NCBI GenBank assembly: GCA_046328715.1
Contig: JAXLWB010000049.1
Span: 1 to 64,000, forward strand
DNA: 64,000 nt
Origin: JAXLWB01 sp046328715
GTDB lineage: Bacteria > Chloroflexota > Anaerolineae > Caldilineales > Caldilineaceae
Direction: 5' to 3'
The notes under the pieces: generated by a model
Database searches by the model: none
Seen by the model: only the letters and a program-made list of their open reading frames with translations
What the model was told of the DNA's origin: nothing
Position numbers and translations under genes: made by a program
Shown here: in pieces, positions 51,371 to 61,400 of the stretch
Layout of the letters: every line of letters starts with the position of its first letter
Numbering within the stretch: the stretch's first letter is position 1

Positions 51371-53212
51371 ATGAGGATTCAGACACGCGTACAACCTCAG
51401 CTTCTAGCTGCACAGCGAGCCACAACGGTGCGCTTATTCAATCCAGCCCAGATTGTAACAGTTCTGCATCGCGATCTGCTGCTTTCTGTAAGCTCTTTGG
51501 TGGCATCATTCCTCACCCACGCCCAATCCCCTGCCCCAACCCCTACACCGTGCAACCAGGCGACCATTGGACCAAGATCGCCGAGAAGGTGGCGTAGGAT
51601 ATCCGGAACTGCGTGCCGCCAATGCGCAGGTTTGAATAACGGGGTACTCAACTCGCAGCCAGGCGATAAACTGACCATTCCTGCGGCTATGGTGGCGGGA
51701 CGCCTGCCGCCAGGTGGCGGTGATTGCTGTCGTGCGCGATTTCTATGCGGCGCTGAATCAAGGGTTGAGCCAGACCGGCGATCTGGCCCCGCCCATGCAT
51801 ACCTCAGCACCCAGCGACAGGCAGCCCAATCGCTGGCTGGTTTTCGCAACACCTGGTGTCGGGACACGCCAGGTGCGGTGAAACAACTACATCAAACTGA
51901 TCGAGCAACGGGTGGCCAGTGCCCGCGCCGGTGTAATTTCTACACAGTGGACATGGAACAGGGGCGTCTGGTCAACCATCAATACGACGCCATCTATCCT
52001 GTAGTGCTGGAGGCTGCCGGCTGGCGGATTGGTCAGACCCAGAAGTATGACGAGATCGGAGCGTTGAGTGAAGGTGCGCTGGCCGCCTGGTTTGCGGACG
52101 ACCTCTTGCATGGCGGTGGCGCTTCCCCCATCACGCCTACGCCGACCCCGATTATGCTGCCGCCACCAACCGGGAAAGCGTTGGTAACCTACCTCGACTG
52201 CCCAGCAGATGCGCAGCAACGCAAGCAGTTTGCCTCGGTGCATAACCGCCTATATCCTGGAGCGATTGCCATCGTGCTACCTTCGGTTTCCAAACGTCTA
52301 CTCTATGAGTCTGAGAACTACAGTCGCCTGATCGGTGAGTTGCCGCTCAATCGTCAACTTTATGTGCTGGATGGCCCCCGCTGCGTACAGGGGGACGGTG
52401 GCAATTACTATCAGCGCTGGCGAGTGAAGGATCTACAAAGCGGAGTCATTGGCTGGACCTCCGAAGGCGGACGGGACGATGACGGACAACTGCGCTATTG
52501 GCTGGCACCACTGAATCTCTACCAAGCTTGCCCTGGTTACCCATCACGCATCAAAATGGGTGATGCCGTCTACACTCCTTGGACGGTTACCTTGAGCCTG
52601 CGCCGCGCGCCCAGCAGTTCTGCTTCGGCGGTTGTCACCACCCGCCTGGAGCCGGGCAAGGTTATGCGTGTGGTCGGCGGTCCGGAGTGTGCCGATGGCT
52701 GGACCTTCTGGCTGCTTGAAGTGGGCAACAGTCGCTACTATGCCAGCGAAGGTGATCCGCAAGACGATCCCAACAACCCCAAAGCTGGCTATTGGCTGGT
52801 GCCGCTCGTGAACAGTGTACCGAACAATGGCGCAACTCCTACCCCCATGCCCCCCTCCCTAAATTCGCCAACCCAGACCTTCCTCGCCTACCAGGATGCC
52901 ATCAACCGCCGTGAGTTTGCCACTGCCTATGGCCTGCTCTCGGCCTACTTCCGGGACCGCGATCTGTGCAAACTCAAACAGCTTTGTGACGCGCAGACCT
53001 TTGGCAATGGCTTCCGCGGCAAAGACTTTGTCAGTGCTAGCGACATCCGCAACGAACATCAAGGCTGGAACGCTGCCTACTGGGTCTTCGACGCTACCTT
53101 CCACCCTGCGGGCACCGTCGCCACGCATCAAAATACGATCTGCATGTTGCTGGAGAATGGCCAATGGAAGGTACACGGTATCCTGGTGCTGGGGAGTAAG
53201 AGTTGTGGGTAA
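51371..53212 (+). pseudogene. LysM and SH3-like secreted protein, 5' part frame-broken
   Basis: From about 51960 to the stop at 53212 one frame is clean: a linker PTPTPIMLPPPTGKALVTYL, then two or three SH3-like domains (LYVLDGPRCVQGDGGNYYQR; VTLSLRRAPSSSASAVVTTR; CADGWTFWLLEVG), and a terminal NTF2-like fold (SPTQTFLAYQDAINRREFAT; WVFDATFHPAGT). The first 200 codons are scrambled. The LysM motif YTVQPGDHWTKIAEKV lies in another frame near 51540-51600, and NSQPGDKLTIPAAM is back in frame near 51655. It is probably a cell-wall-binding secreted protein. Confidence 0.65.
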
Positions 53213-53574
53213 GGAGAGGGGAAGTCAATAGTCATGAGTCAGTAGTCGGTGGTTAGAAATTATTGTGCGGGAGGCTGATGCATATTCAGAGCCGTTAGCG
53301 TCAGCGTACGGTTTCCATTACTGATGTGTGAGATTCCGAATGTACGTTCAGAGACATTAACGTTAGCGCACGGTCATACCTTACTCATCGGGTACTCCCA
53401 GGTGGGGTTCTGACACGTTCAGATCTCATTGTAGGGGCATCCGCTTGCCGGTGCCCTGTTTGCATTATCAGGAGGGCAACCGCAAGGGTGTGCCCCTACA
53501 CAGCGGGATCATGCAATGTCTATCTGCTTTGTCTATTCGCTCATCCCTTCCAACTCCTGACTCTCAACTCCCCA
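53213..53574. repeat. intergenic repeats and an imperfect palindrome (element J)
   Basis: A GTCAATAGTCATGAGTCAGTAG word run lies at about 53225-53253. Two diverged direct copies of TTCAGAG-x-x-x-TTA-CGT-AGCG-ACGGT occur near 53287 and 53350. TGTAGGGGCA (53431-53440) pairs with TGCCCCTACA (53492-53501), with further pairing between CTTGCCGGTGCCCT and AGGGCAACCGCAAG. This resembles REP-like repetitive elements. No gene is seen. Confidence 0.55.
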
Positions 53575-54718
53575 CTACTTCAGAAAAATCTGCGCCACTT
53601 GCACCCCAATTCTCGGCTCGTCTGGCACATTGTAGTCACGATTGAAGAGTACAATCACAGATAGCTCCTGATTGAGGAAGCGCACATAATCCGACAGGAA
53701 GGCCAGCCACGCCCCGCTATGAGCGACATAGGGCTTGCCTTGCCAGCGCTCAATCTCCCAACCGAAGCCGTAATCCGTCTTTTTGCCATCATTGGTCACG
53801 CCCGAGCGAAAGGCTTCGGCCAGGGTGGCAGGCTTGACGAATGTATTGCTGTAAAGCGCCTGATCATAGAGCGCCATCTCTTCCACAGTCGAGTAGATCG
53901 AACCAGACCCCACCAGGTTATCCAGCGGATCCAAATCGTAGGCGACTGGTTTATTATTGTCATCCACCGTGTAGCTGTGGGCCAACAGCGGCAGTCGTAG
54001 GTGATCACGGCGCGGCAGGGAAAAGGTTCGCGTCATGCCGAGCGGTGCAAAGATGCGTTGTTGCATAAAATCAGGGAACTTCTGACCAGAGACCCGGGCA
54101 ACAAGCAGCCCCAACAGATCATAGCCCGGATTGCTATACTCGAAGACTGCTCCCGGCGCGCTGCGTAAGCGGATATGAGCCAGCGCCGCCAGCAGATCCT
54201 CATTGTCCGGTGTATCGCTGCGTTCGAACATACGATCGAGCATAGCATCGGTGTAATCGGGCAGACCGGAGGTGTGATACAAAAGATGGCGGATCATCAC
54301 CTGCTCGCCCCAGGCAGGCAACTCGGGCAGATAGGTACGGATCGCAGGATCATACTTCAGCTTGCCCGCCTCGGCCAACATCATTACTGCCAGTGCTGTA
54401 AACTGTTTGCCAACTGAGCCAATATGGAAGAGATGTTGGGTGGCGTCAGCGGCGTCTTGCTCTTGAGATTGGCCAGGCCGTAGGCCGCTTTGTAGAGCAC
54501 CTTGCCTTTCTGAATCACAATCACCGCCCCACCCGGCTCGCTGTCTTTACCAATGAACGAGGCGAAGAGTTGATCGACCTGCTGGCCCCGGCTCGTAGAT
54601 CCACCTGCTACAAGCGGTTGCGTGGCCGCCTGTGCCGCGGGAATGGAGCCAACTTGGTAGCCGCCGCTGATCCATGTCAGCACCAATAAGATGTTAGCCA
54701 ACGCTTTACTGTATTCAT
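53575..54718 (-). pseudogene. beta-lactamase-like serine hydrolase, left-arm copy, frameshifted
   Basis: Inverted paralogue of the intact gene at 57186-58328. Joined frames give the same text: AATQPL leader, GKVLYKAAYGLANLKSKTPL, SVGKQFTALAVMML, HLLYHTSGLPDYTDAMLD, EYSNPGYDLLG, YVAHSGAWLAFLSDYVRFLN. A single-base deletion soon after the ATG at 54718 and a further shift near 54400 break the frame. The catalytic Ser-x-x-Lys straddles the broken zone. Overall length (1144 nt) is within 1 nt of the intact copy. Confidence 0.8.
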
Positions 54719-54938
54719 CGCTTCCCGTTCTTGCCTCGCCCTATGAAAGTTACGTCTGTGGTATGTGCCTGAGGCACCCCGCCGCCACCAAATTTCAGCG
54801 GGCACAAGCATCCTTACAGGAAGTTTATGTCTGAACAATGTAAGGACAAAATTCGTGGAAGCAAAGCAGGTTTTGTATCGACGGATGGTGCTGAATCCCC
54901 GGATCTTTTTTCAATCATCCGAGTTCCTTTTCCTGAGC

Positions 54939-55839
54939 TTATCGCCAGTGCGGTGGCAAGAGTGGCTCTGCAAACCAAAACGCTGACTCAGCCAACGCTC
55001 CTTGATGCACACCATCGCGTAGAGGAGTGTGCGCTCTGATAGGTTGTGACTTTGTCGCCCAACGCAGTAACGAGTGGCTGCATTACGGCTGGCGAGAAGA
55101 AATCCTTGTCGTTGCCTGTCACCAGCATGGTTTGCGCTTTTACGCTTGCCGCAAAGTGTCGGAGGTCAAAGTAGCTCAAGGTTCGCCAAACCGACTCAGT
55201 TTGCTGCGGGGCAGTGCGCAGATAGTCGTTGATCTCTTCGAGCGGATAGCCCTGTGTACGCGGGGCCAGTTGCTGCGTGGCGTAGAAGATCGACGGCGCA
55301 CAGTAGAGAGCATCGATGCCGGTTGCCAGTGCGGCAGTCATCAACGCCAGATCGTCGCCCACAATCGCAATGTGCTTCTGATCTACTTCACGCCGAGTGT
55401 GCAGGAAATCGACCACTCGCAGACAATCGGCAACGATGGCGCGATAGAGATAGCTTTGCGGGCTGTCGATACCAGTCGTCAACAACCCGGGATAGGCGGC
55501 GGCGAAGGGTTGATCAGCCAGACGTTGCCCACGATGACAGAGTTGCACCGTGATATAGCGTTGGCGCTGCTCGTAGGGCGGAATATGGTTGACACTGCCA
55601 TAGCGCGGGGTGTGATAGAGCACGGGGAAGGGACCCTCGCCATGCGGCACACAGTAATAGGCAAAAATGCGATAGCCACCCAAGCTAGTCAGACGCAGCG
55701 CGTACACTGTGCCAAAATCGGTTGAGCGAAGGGGTAGCTCGGTCAATTCAGGGGCAGCAGGCAAGCGGCTCAGATCGCTCAGTACGGTGGACCAATAGTG
55801 TTCAAAGTCAGCGGGTGGGGAGGAGGGTGAGATGGTCAT
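54939..55839 (-). pseudogene. AXE1-like esterase homologue, left-arm copy, frameshifted at the 3' end
   Basis: Reads MTISPSSPPADFEHYWSTVL through VTTYQSAHSS in frame, about 95% identical to the right-arm protein by eye. A 2-nt loss near 55015 then shifts the frame to a short wrong end. The correct ending still exists in the next frame (PHWR-like end, stop at 54939-54941). Like its twin it has GDDLAL where a GxSxG nucleophile elbow is expected. Confidence 0.8.
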
Positions 55840-55857
55840 AAGGTTTTTGCCTTTTGG

Positions 55858-56045
55858 ATGTTTGTGTAAAGGTAACTACCAAGCCACCCCACCCTAACCC
55901 TCCCCAAAACGGGGAGGGGACTGTCACAAGCAGGATTTAGATTGGTGGACAGCATGAAAAACTGAATCTGTCCTTTCACGATTCCCTCCCCAAACTGGGG
56001 AGGGTTAGGGCGGGGTGGCTTGGTAGTGAACTTTACACAAACATC
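55858..56045. repeat. palindromic centre of the inverted duplication / divergent promoter region
   Basis: The outer 25-30 bp on each side (near 55858 and 56020-56045) are inverted copies. Next inward, CCAAGCCACCCCACCCTAAC (from about 55878) is mirrored by its complement ending near 56023, with one base change. Each side also holds its own CCCTCCCC-AAA-GGGGAGGG hairpin. The innermost 90 bp are unpaired. Both esterase-like genes start outward from here, so promoters should lie inside it. Confidence 0.8.
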
Positions 56046-56062
56046 CAAAAGGTAAAAGCCTT

Positions 56063-56965
56063 ATGACTATCTCACCCTCCTCTCCCCCTGCCGACTTTGA
56101 CCACTACTGGTCCACCGTACTGAGCGATCTGAGTCGCTTGCCTGCTGCCCCTGAATTGACCGAGTTACCCCTGCGCTCAACCGATTTTGGCACCGTCTAC
56201 GCGCTGCGTCTGACCGGCTTGGGTGGCTATCGTATCTTTGCCTACTACTGTGTGCCGCACGGCGAGGGTCCCTTCCCTGTGCTCTATCACACGCCGCGCT
56301 ATGGCAGTGTCAACCACATTCCGCCCTACGAACAGCGCCAACGCTATATCACGGTGCAACTCTGTCATCGTGGGCAACGTCTGGCCGATCAACCCTTCGC
56401 CGCCGCCTATCCGGGGCTGTTGACGACTGGCATTGACAGTCCACAAAGCTATATCTATCGCGCCATCGTTGCTGACTGTCTGCGGGTGGTCGATTTTCTG
56501 CACGCTCGCCGGGAAGTGGACCAGAAGCGCATTGCGATTATGGGCGATGATCTGGCGTTGATGACTGCCGCACTGGCAACCGGCATTGATGCGCTCTACT
56601 GTGTACCGTCGATCTTCTATGCCACGCAGCAACTGGCAGCGCGCACACAAGGCTATCCGCTCGAAGAGATCAACGACTATCTGCGCGCTGCTCCGCAGCA
56701 AAGCGAGTCGGTTTGGCGAACCTTGAGCTACTTTGACCTCCGACACTTTGCGCCAACCGTTAAAGCGCAAACCATGCTGGTGACAGGCAACGACAAGGAT
56801 TTCTTCTCGCCAGCCATAATGCAGCCACTCGTTACTGCGTTGGGCGACAAAGTCACAACCTATCAGAGCGCACACTCCTCCTATCGCGATGGTGTGCATC
56901 AGGAGCGTTGGCTGAGTCAGCGCTATGGTTTTACAGAGCCGCTATTGCCACCCCACTGGCGATAA
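56063..56965 (+). CDS. AXE1/cephalosporin-C-deacetylase-like protein lacking the serine nucleophile
   Basis: 300 residues. The overall plan is that of acetyl-xylan esterases: YALRLTGLGGYRIFAYYCVP, PFPVLYHTPRYGSVNHIPPY, YITVQLCHRGQRLADQPFAA, and YRAIVADCLRVVDFLHARRE before VDQKRIAIMGDD. Active AXE1 enzymes follow this with a GGSQGG elbow. Here the equivalent is GDDLALMTAALA with Asp162/163, so the catalytic Ser is absent. GNDKDFFSP (acid) and SAHSSYRDG (His) remain. It may be a pseudo-enzyme or use another residue. A terminator follows. Confidence 0.75.
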   Translation: MTISPSSPPADFDHYWSTVLSDLSRLPAAPELTELPLRSTDFGTVYALRLTGLGGYRIFAYYCVPHGEGPFPVLYHTPRYGSVNHIPPYEQRQRYITVQLCHRGQRLADQPFAAAYPGLLTTGIDSPQSYIYRAIVADCLRVVDFLHARREVDQKRIAIMGDDLALMTAALATGIDALYCVPSIFYATQQLAARTQGYPLEEINDYLRAAPQQSESVWRTLSYFDLRHFAPTVKAQTMLVTGNDKDFFSPAIMQPLVTALGDKVTTYQSAHSSYRDGVHQERWLSQRYGFTEPLLPPHWR

Positions 56966-56972
56966 GAGCAGC

Positions 56973-57012
56973 AAAGGGACTCGGATGATTAAAAAAAAAT
57001 CCGAGTCCCTTT
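56973..57012 (+). terminator. intrinsic-type hairpin after the right-arm esterase gene
   Basis: AAAGGGACTCGGAT (56973-56986) pairs perfectly with ATCCGAGTCCCTTT (56999-57012), loop rich in A. The matching position in the left arm is degenerate. Confidence 0.7.
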
Positions 57013-57185
57013 CCATCCGTGTTACAAAATCTGCTTTGCTCCCACTAATTTTTGGTCCTTACGTTATTCGGAATATAAACTTCCTGTAAGGATACTTGTG
57101 CCGTCGTTCCTTGCGGCTGCGAGTCACATCTAAGCAGATCCCACAGACTTAACCTTTCATAAGACGAGGCAAGGGAGGAGAAGCG

Positions 57186-58328
57186 ATGAATATAGTAAAG
57201 CGGTGGCTAACACTCTTATTGGTGCTGACATGGATCGGCGGCGGTTACCATGTTGGCACGATTCCCTCGGCACAGGCGGCCACGCAACCGCTTGCAACCG
57301 AGTTGGATCTAAGCCGCAAGGGGCAGCAGGTTGATCAGCTCTTTGCCTCGTTCATTGGTAAAGACGAACCGGGTGGAGCGGTGATTGTGATTCAGAAAGG
57401 CAAGGTGCTCTATAAAGCTGCCTATGGCCTAGCCAATCTCAAGAGCAAGACGCCGCTGACGCCGCAACATCTCTTCCACATTGGCTCGGTTGGCAAACAG
57501 TTTACAGCACTGGCAGTAATGATGTTGGCCGAGGCAGGCAAGCTGAAATATGATCTGCCGATCCGTACCTATCTGCCCGAGTTGCCTGCCTGGGGCGAGC
57601 AGGTGACCATCCGCCATCTTTTGTATCACACCTCGGGCCTGCCCGATTACACCGACGCCATGCTCGATCCTATGCTCGAACGCAGCGATACACCGGACAA
57701 TGAGGATCTGCTGGCGGCGCTGGCGCATATCCGCTTACGCAGCGCGCCGGGAGCAGTCTTCGAGTATAGCAATCCTGGCTATGATCTGTTGGGGCTGCTT
57801 GTTGCCCGGGTCTCTGGTCAGAAGTTCCCTGATTTTATGCAACAACGCATCTTTGCGCCGCTCGGCATGACGCGAACCTTTTCCCTGCCGCGTCGTGATC
57901 ACCTACGACTGCCGCTGTTGGCCCACAGCTACACGATGGATGACAATGATAAACTGGTCGCCTACGATTCGGATCCGCTGGACAACCTGGTAGGTTCTGG
58001 CTCGATCTATTCGACCGTGGAAGAGATGGCGCTCTATGATCATGCGCTTTACAGCAATATATTTGTCAAGCCTGCCACCCTGGCCGAAGCCTTTCGCTCT
58101 GCCGTAACCAATGATGGCAAAAAGACGGATTACGGCTTCGGTTGGGAGATTGAGCGCTGGCAAGGCAAGCCCTATGTCGCGCACAGCGGGGCCTGGCTTG
58201 CCTTCCTGTCGGATTATGTGCGCTTCCTCAATCAGGAGCTATCTGTGATTGTACTCTTCAATCGTGACTACAATGTGCCAGACGAGCCGAGAATTGGGGT
58301 ACAGGTGGCGCAGATTTATTTGAAGTAG
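57186..58328 (+). CDS. exported serine beta-lactamase-like hydrolase (class C / DD-peptidase fold)
   Basis: 380 residues; GGAGAAG precedes the ATG. The signal peptide MNIVKRWLTLLLVLTWIGGG ends near SAQA-ATQPL. The catalytic Ser-x-x-Lys is HIGSVGKQFT (Ser101, Lys104), Tyr-x-Asn is EYSNPGYDL near 194, and the third motif is VAHSGAW near 333 (HSG in place of KTG). The profile fits the broad Pfam beta-lactamase group, which includes esterases and D-aminopeptidases. True beta-lactam hydrolysis should not be assumed. It pairs with the esterase-like gene in both arms of the duplication. Confidence 0.88.
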   Translation: MNIVKRWLTLLLVLTWIGGGYHVGTIPSAQAATQPLATELDLSRKGQQVDQLFASFIGKDEPGGAVIVIQKGKVLYKAAYGLANLKSKTPLTPQHLFHIGSVGKQFTALAVMMLAEAGKLKYDLPIRTYLPELPAWGEQVTIRHLLYHTSGLPDYTDAMLDPMLERSDTPDNEDLLAALAHIRLRSAPGAVFEYSNPGYDLLGLLVARVSGQKFPDFMQQRIFAPLGMTRTFSLPRRDHLRLPLLAHSYTMDDNDKLVAYDSDPLDNLVGSGSIYSTVEEMALYDHALYSNIFVKPATLAEAFRSAVTNDGKKTDYGFGWEIERWQGKPYVAHSGAWLAFLSDYVRFLNQELSVIVLFNRDYNVPDEPRIGVQVAQIYLK

Positions 58329-58438
58329 ACAGGGTATCGGTCAGGTAATACCCCAAAAGATGTCGGTAAAGCTAACTTCACCGGTGCCGTAACAAGTTAC
58401 TCCACATCGTACAAAATCTATCTATTTTATCCATCAGT

Positions 58439-61400
58439 TTAGCGAGAGACAATTGGCAGATAAAGCTTCTGCGCAATAGCAAAGTTTGCTACCACATTCA
58501 AATTCCTCGTAACTGTGACATGAATCGGATTTACATTGCCGCTAACTTCCCCACTCCAATTTGTAAAGATTGAATCAGAAGCAGGAATTGCGGTCAATTG
58601 CACCACTGTACCTTGGGCATAAACCTCGCCTGGCGGGTTAAGCATGACGGTCCCCTCACCAATTTTGTTGACGATTACGCTAAAGTTTTGGGCAATAGCG
58701 ACGAAATTGGCATTCACTGTTTTGTCGCCATCCATCGTCACTTCGGTTGGATTTGTGGTTCCACTTACTGCGCCACTCCAAGCAGCAAAGGTGAAGCCGC
58801 TGGTAGGGGTGGCGGTTAGCTTGACCTTTGTGCCAGGCGAATAGCTGCCACCCGGCGGTTCCAATGTTACATCGCCACTACCGGTTTTGTTGATAGTCAA
58901 GGTGTGGGTTGGGTTCGTCTGTATCCCAAAGAGTGCATATTCGGAAACACTGGTTTGCTTGGTGATAAACTTGTTTGTTGATGTATCGACACTACAATCA
59001 CAAAACGCCTGATCCCATTGGTCTGTTTGCCATTCAAACCATTGAAGGGTATCCGCACTTGCGATACCAGCATTGGTAAGGAAGGAAGGATCATACGGCA
59101 GTACGAGGGTATACGGTTGATTAAAGAAGCTGATTTGGTTCCCGTCACCATCGGTAGCATTTAGCTCAACCGCCACACCGGCGTATCTGCAAGTCTCGCT
59201 AGCACAGTCAAACTGTAGGGGATGAGTAGGCAAACTAATCAAGGTGACGGTTACTGTAGTAATACCCCCAACCGCGGTTGGAGGAAAGGTAAGATTGAGA
59301 CCGCCTGGGATTTGGAGCGTTCCACCGGTTGCGGGTGTAACGATACCTACTGCTTGGCGGTTGACAGATAGACTAACGTGGATTGTCTGGGGACTGCCAG
59401 ACGCACCTGGAGATTCCACTGTGATTACGCCGTCATAGCTGCCAGTGTTCAGTCCGTTGGTTGTTACGGTTGCCGCCAACGTGCGATGATCAAAGCCACT
59501 GGTTGGGGAAACTGTCAACCATGGTGTTGATTCATGTATTGTCCAGTCAAGGATGCCACCACCTGCATTGCGAATATCGAAACTCTGGGTAAGAGTTTGG
59601 TTTGTATCTAGTTGCCCTTCAAACTGTAACACGGTTGGGGTAACATAGAGGAACGGAGTGACTGGTACCAGTTCGAAGGCCCCTATGTCACAGAGCAAAC
59701 CCTGTGGACGTATTATGCCGCGCTGGTCTGTGGCAAAACAAGTGGCACTGTTGCCACTTTCTCTAGCTGGGCTATCCAGTGCAAGCGCATGGGTCGGAGA
59801 AGGTCCGCCGTTGTCCTGTAATGGGCCCAACAATGGATCGGTGTTAATCGCATCGCCTGTGGCATTGAATTTGATACAGGTACTATCGCCTGCGAGATTA
59901 TAGCCCAGAGAGACAAATTCACTCTCACCGCTACAATCACCCGCCAACCCATTATCCGCCACGATGCTGTTCTCGACCTCGATTCCACAACATTCGTGAT
60001 GGTATAGCCCGCCCGCAGAGTTGGTAGCGCTGTTGCCAAAGGCGGTATTGCTGTGAAACATGGTATAGGCGACGCCGTAATCACCCCCAGCTGTTTTCGA
60101 TGCCCCACTGTCTGAGAAAGCCCCACCATTTTTAGCATGGTTACTGCTTAACGTTGAGTTGAAGATGCGATAGATGACCGATTCTCCAAGACGAGCTCCA
60201 TAGAGCAAGTAAATCCCACCACCCTCCTGTGTTGCGACATTTTCGTAAAGCGTGCTTCTCTCTACCCTCCCGCCCAGAGCCAGCACCATACCACCGCCAT
60301 TGTTCGCTGAATTATGATGAACTGAAGAATCAAGGACATTCGGCGTACCGAAGATTCCTCCACCATAGCCGCCTGCCGTGTTGTAGGCAACCGTACTATG
60401 CGTGATAGTGAAAACATTCCCATAAATTCCACCTCCATCGGCTGTAGCACTGTTATGGCTAAGGGTACTGTTGATGATCTCGTCAATCGGGCTTGCAGAA
60501 ATGCCGCCAGCCATACCATCAATAGAGAATGCTGCTGGGGGTGCAATGGCACGGTTATAGCTGATAGTGCTATTGACAATGTGCGAAGAACCATATGTGG
60601 CGTTGACGATTCCACCTCCCATGCCAGATGTATTGCTCAAAATCAGGCTATTCTGGATCAAGGTGATCTCATTATTGCCTAAGTTGATCCCGCCACCCAT
60701 AGCGATGGTGCAGGTTTCAACTTGATCTGTGGCCGTGTTGCTGACAACTTCGCTGTCCAGCAATCGAAAACTTGAAGCGCCATTACCATAGAAATAAATT
60801 CCGCCACCGCTACTGCCGCCACATCCTCCGCTTGCGTCGCTACGCGTCGCAATGTTGTTGCGAATCTTGCTCTTGCCAATCGCCACCGAGGAGCTATCAG
60901 TGGTGTAAATTCCTCCACCAACAGCAGGATTACCGGAGTTGATGGCTTGATTGTTTTCGATGATCGTGTTGGTAATCGTGATCGCCGCAGTAACACCCCA
61001 AATTCCTGCACCTGATGACGCTCGGTTTTTCGCAATCAAGCTATCTTCTACCGTCAGTGTTCCGACAATAATCGCAATCCCGCCAGCCTCATAAGAGTAG
61101 GAAACATTACTGATTACCGTACTGTTGCGCACCGTGATATTGGCTTGTTCAGCGTAAATACCCCCTTTACCATTTTGGATTGTAACACCACTGATCGTTA
61201 CGCTGGGTGGCAAACCTGCTGATAGGCCATAGTTCCGAATATGCAAGACTGCATCCCGAGCATCTGCTGGAAACCCACGCCCGTCAATGATCGTTTGCTC
61301 AGGTCCGGCCCCGACTAAAGTCATATCGGTAAGGATGTCAAGATCTCCTTCCTGATTATTGCCAGTTGCATGGGGAATCGTCAACACATAGGTTCCAGCG

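Larger units (their letters stand above)
53575..55950 (-). repeat. left arm of a 4.75-kb inverted duplication
   Basis: The arm carries beta-lactamase-like then esterase-like genes in mirror image of 55953-58328. The gene starts (55839 and 56063) and the outer stops (53575 and 58328) share one centre at about 55,951. Arms differ by many synonymous codon changes as well as indels, so the duplication is old. Confidence 0.85.
55953..58328 (+). repeat. right arm of the 4.75-kb inverted duplication (intact)
   Basis: Mirror copy of 53575-55950. Homology starts at the palindromic centre and ends immediately after the beta-lactamase stop codon (TGAAGTAG is shared, then sequences diverge). Confidence 0.85.

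Noticed and set aside
53575..58328. Inverted duplication as a fold-back sequencing chimera
   Set aside because: Arms differ by numerous synonymous substitutions and conservative amino-acid changes, not only random errors. It is kept as a real duplication, though reads should confirm it.
57186..58328. Antibiotic-resistance beta-lactamase
   Set aside because: The three motifs fit the broad serine-hydrolase family, but the HSG third motif and context with an esterase-like gene do not support a resistance enzyme.
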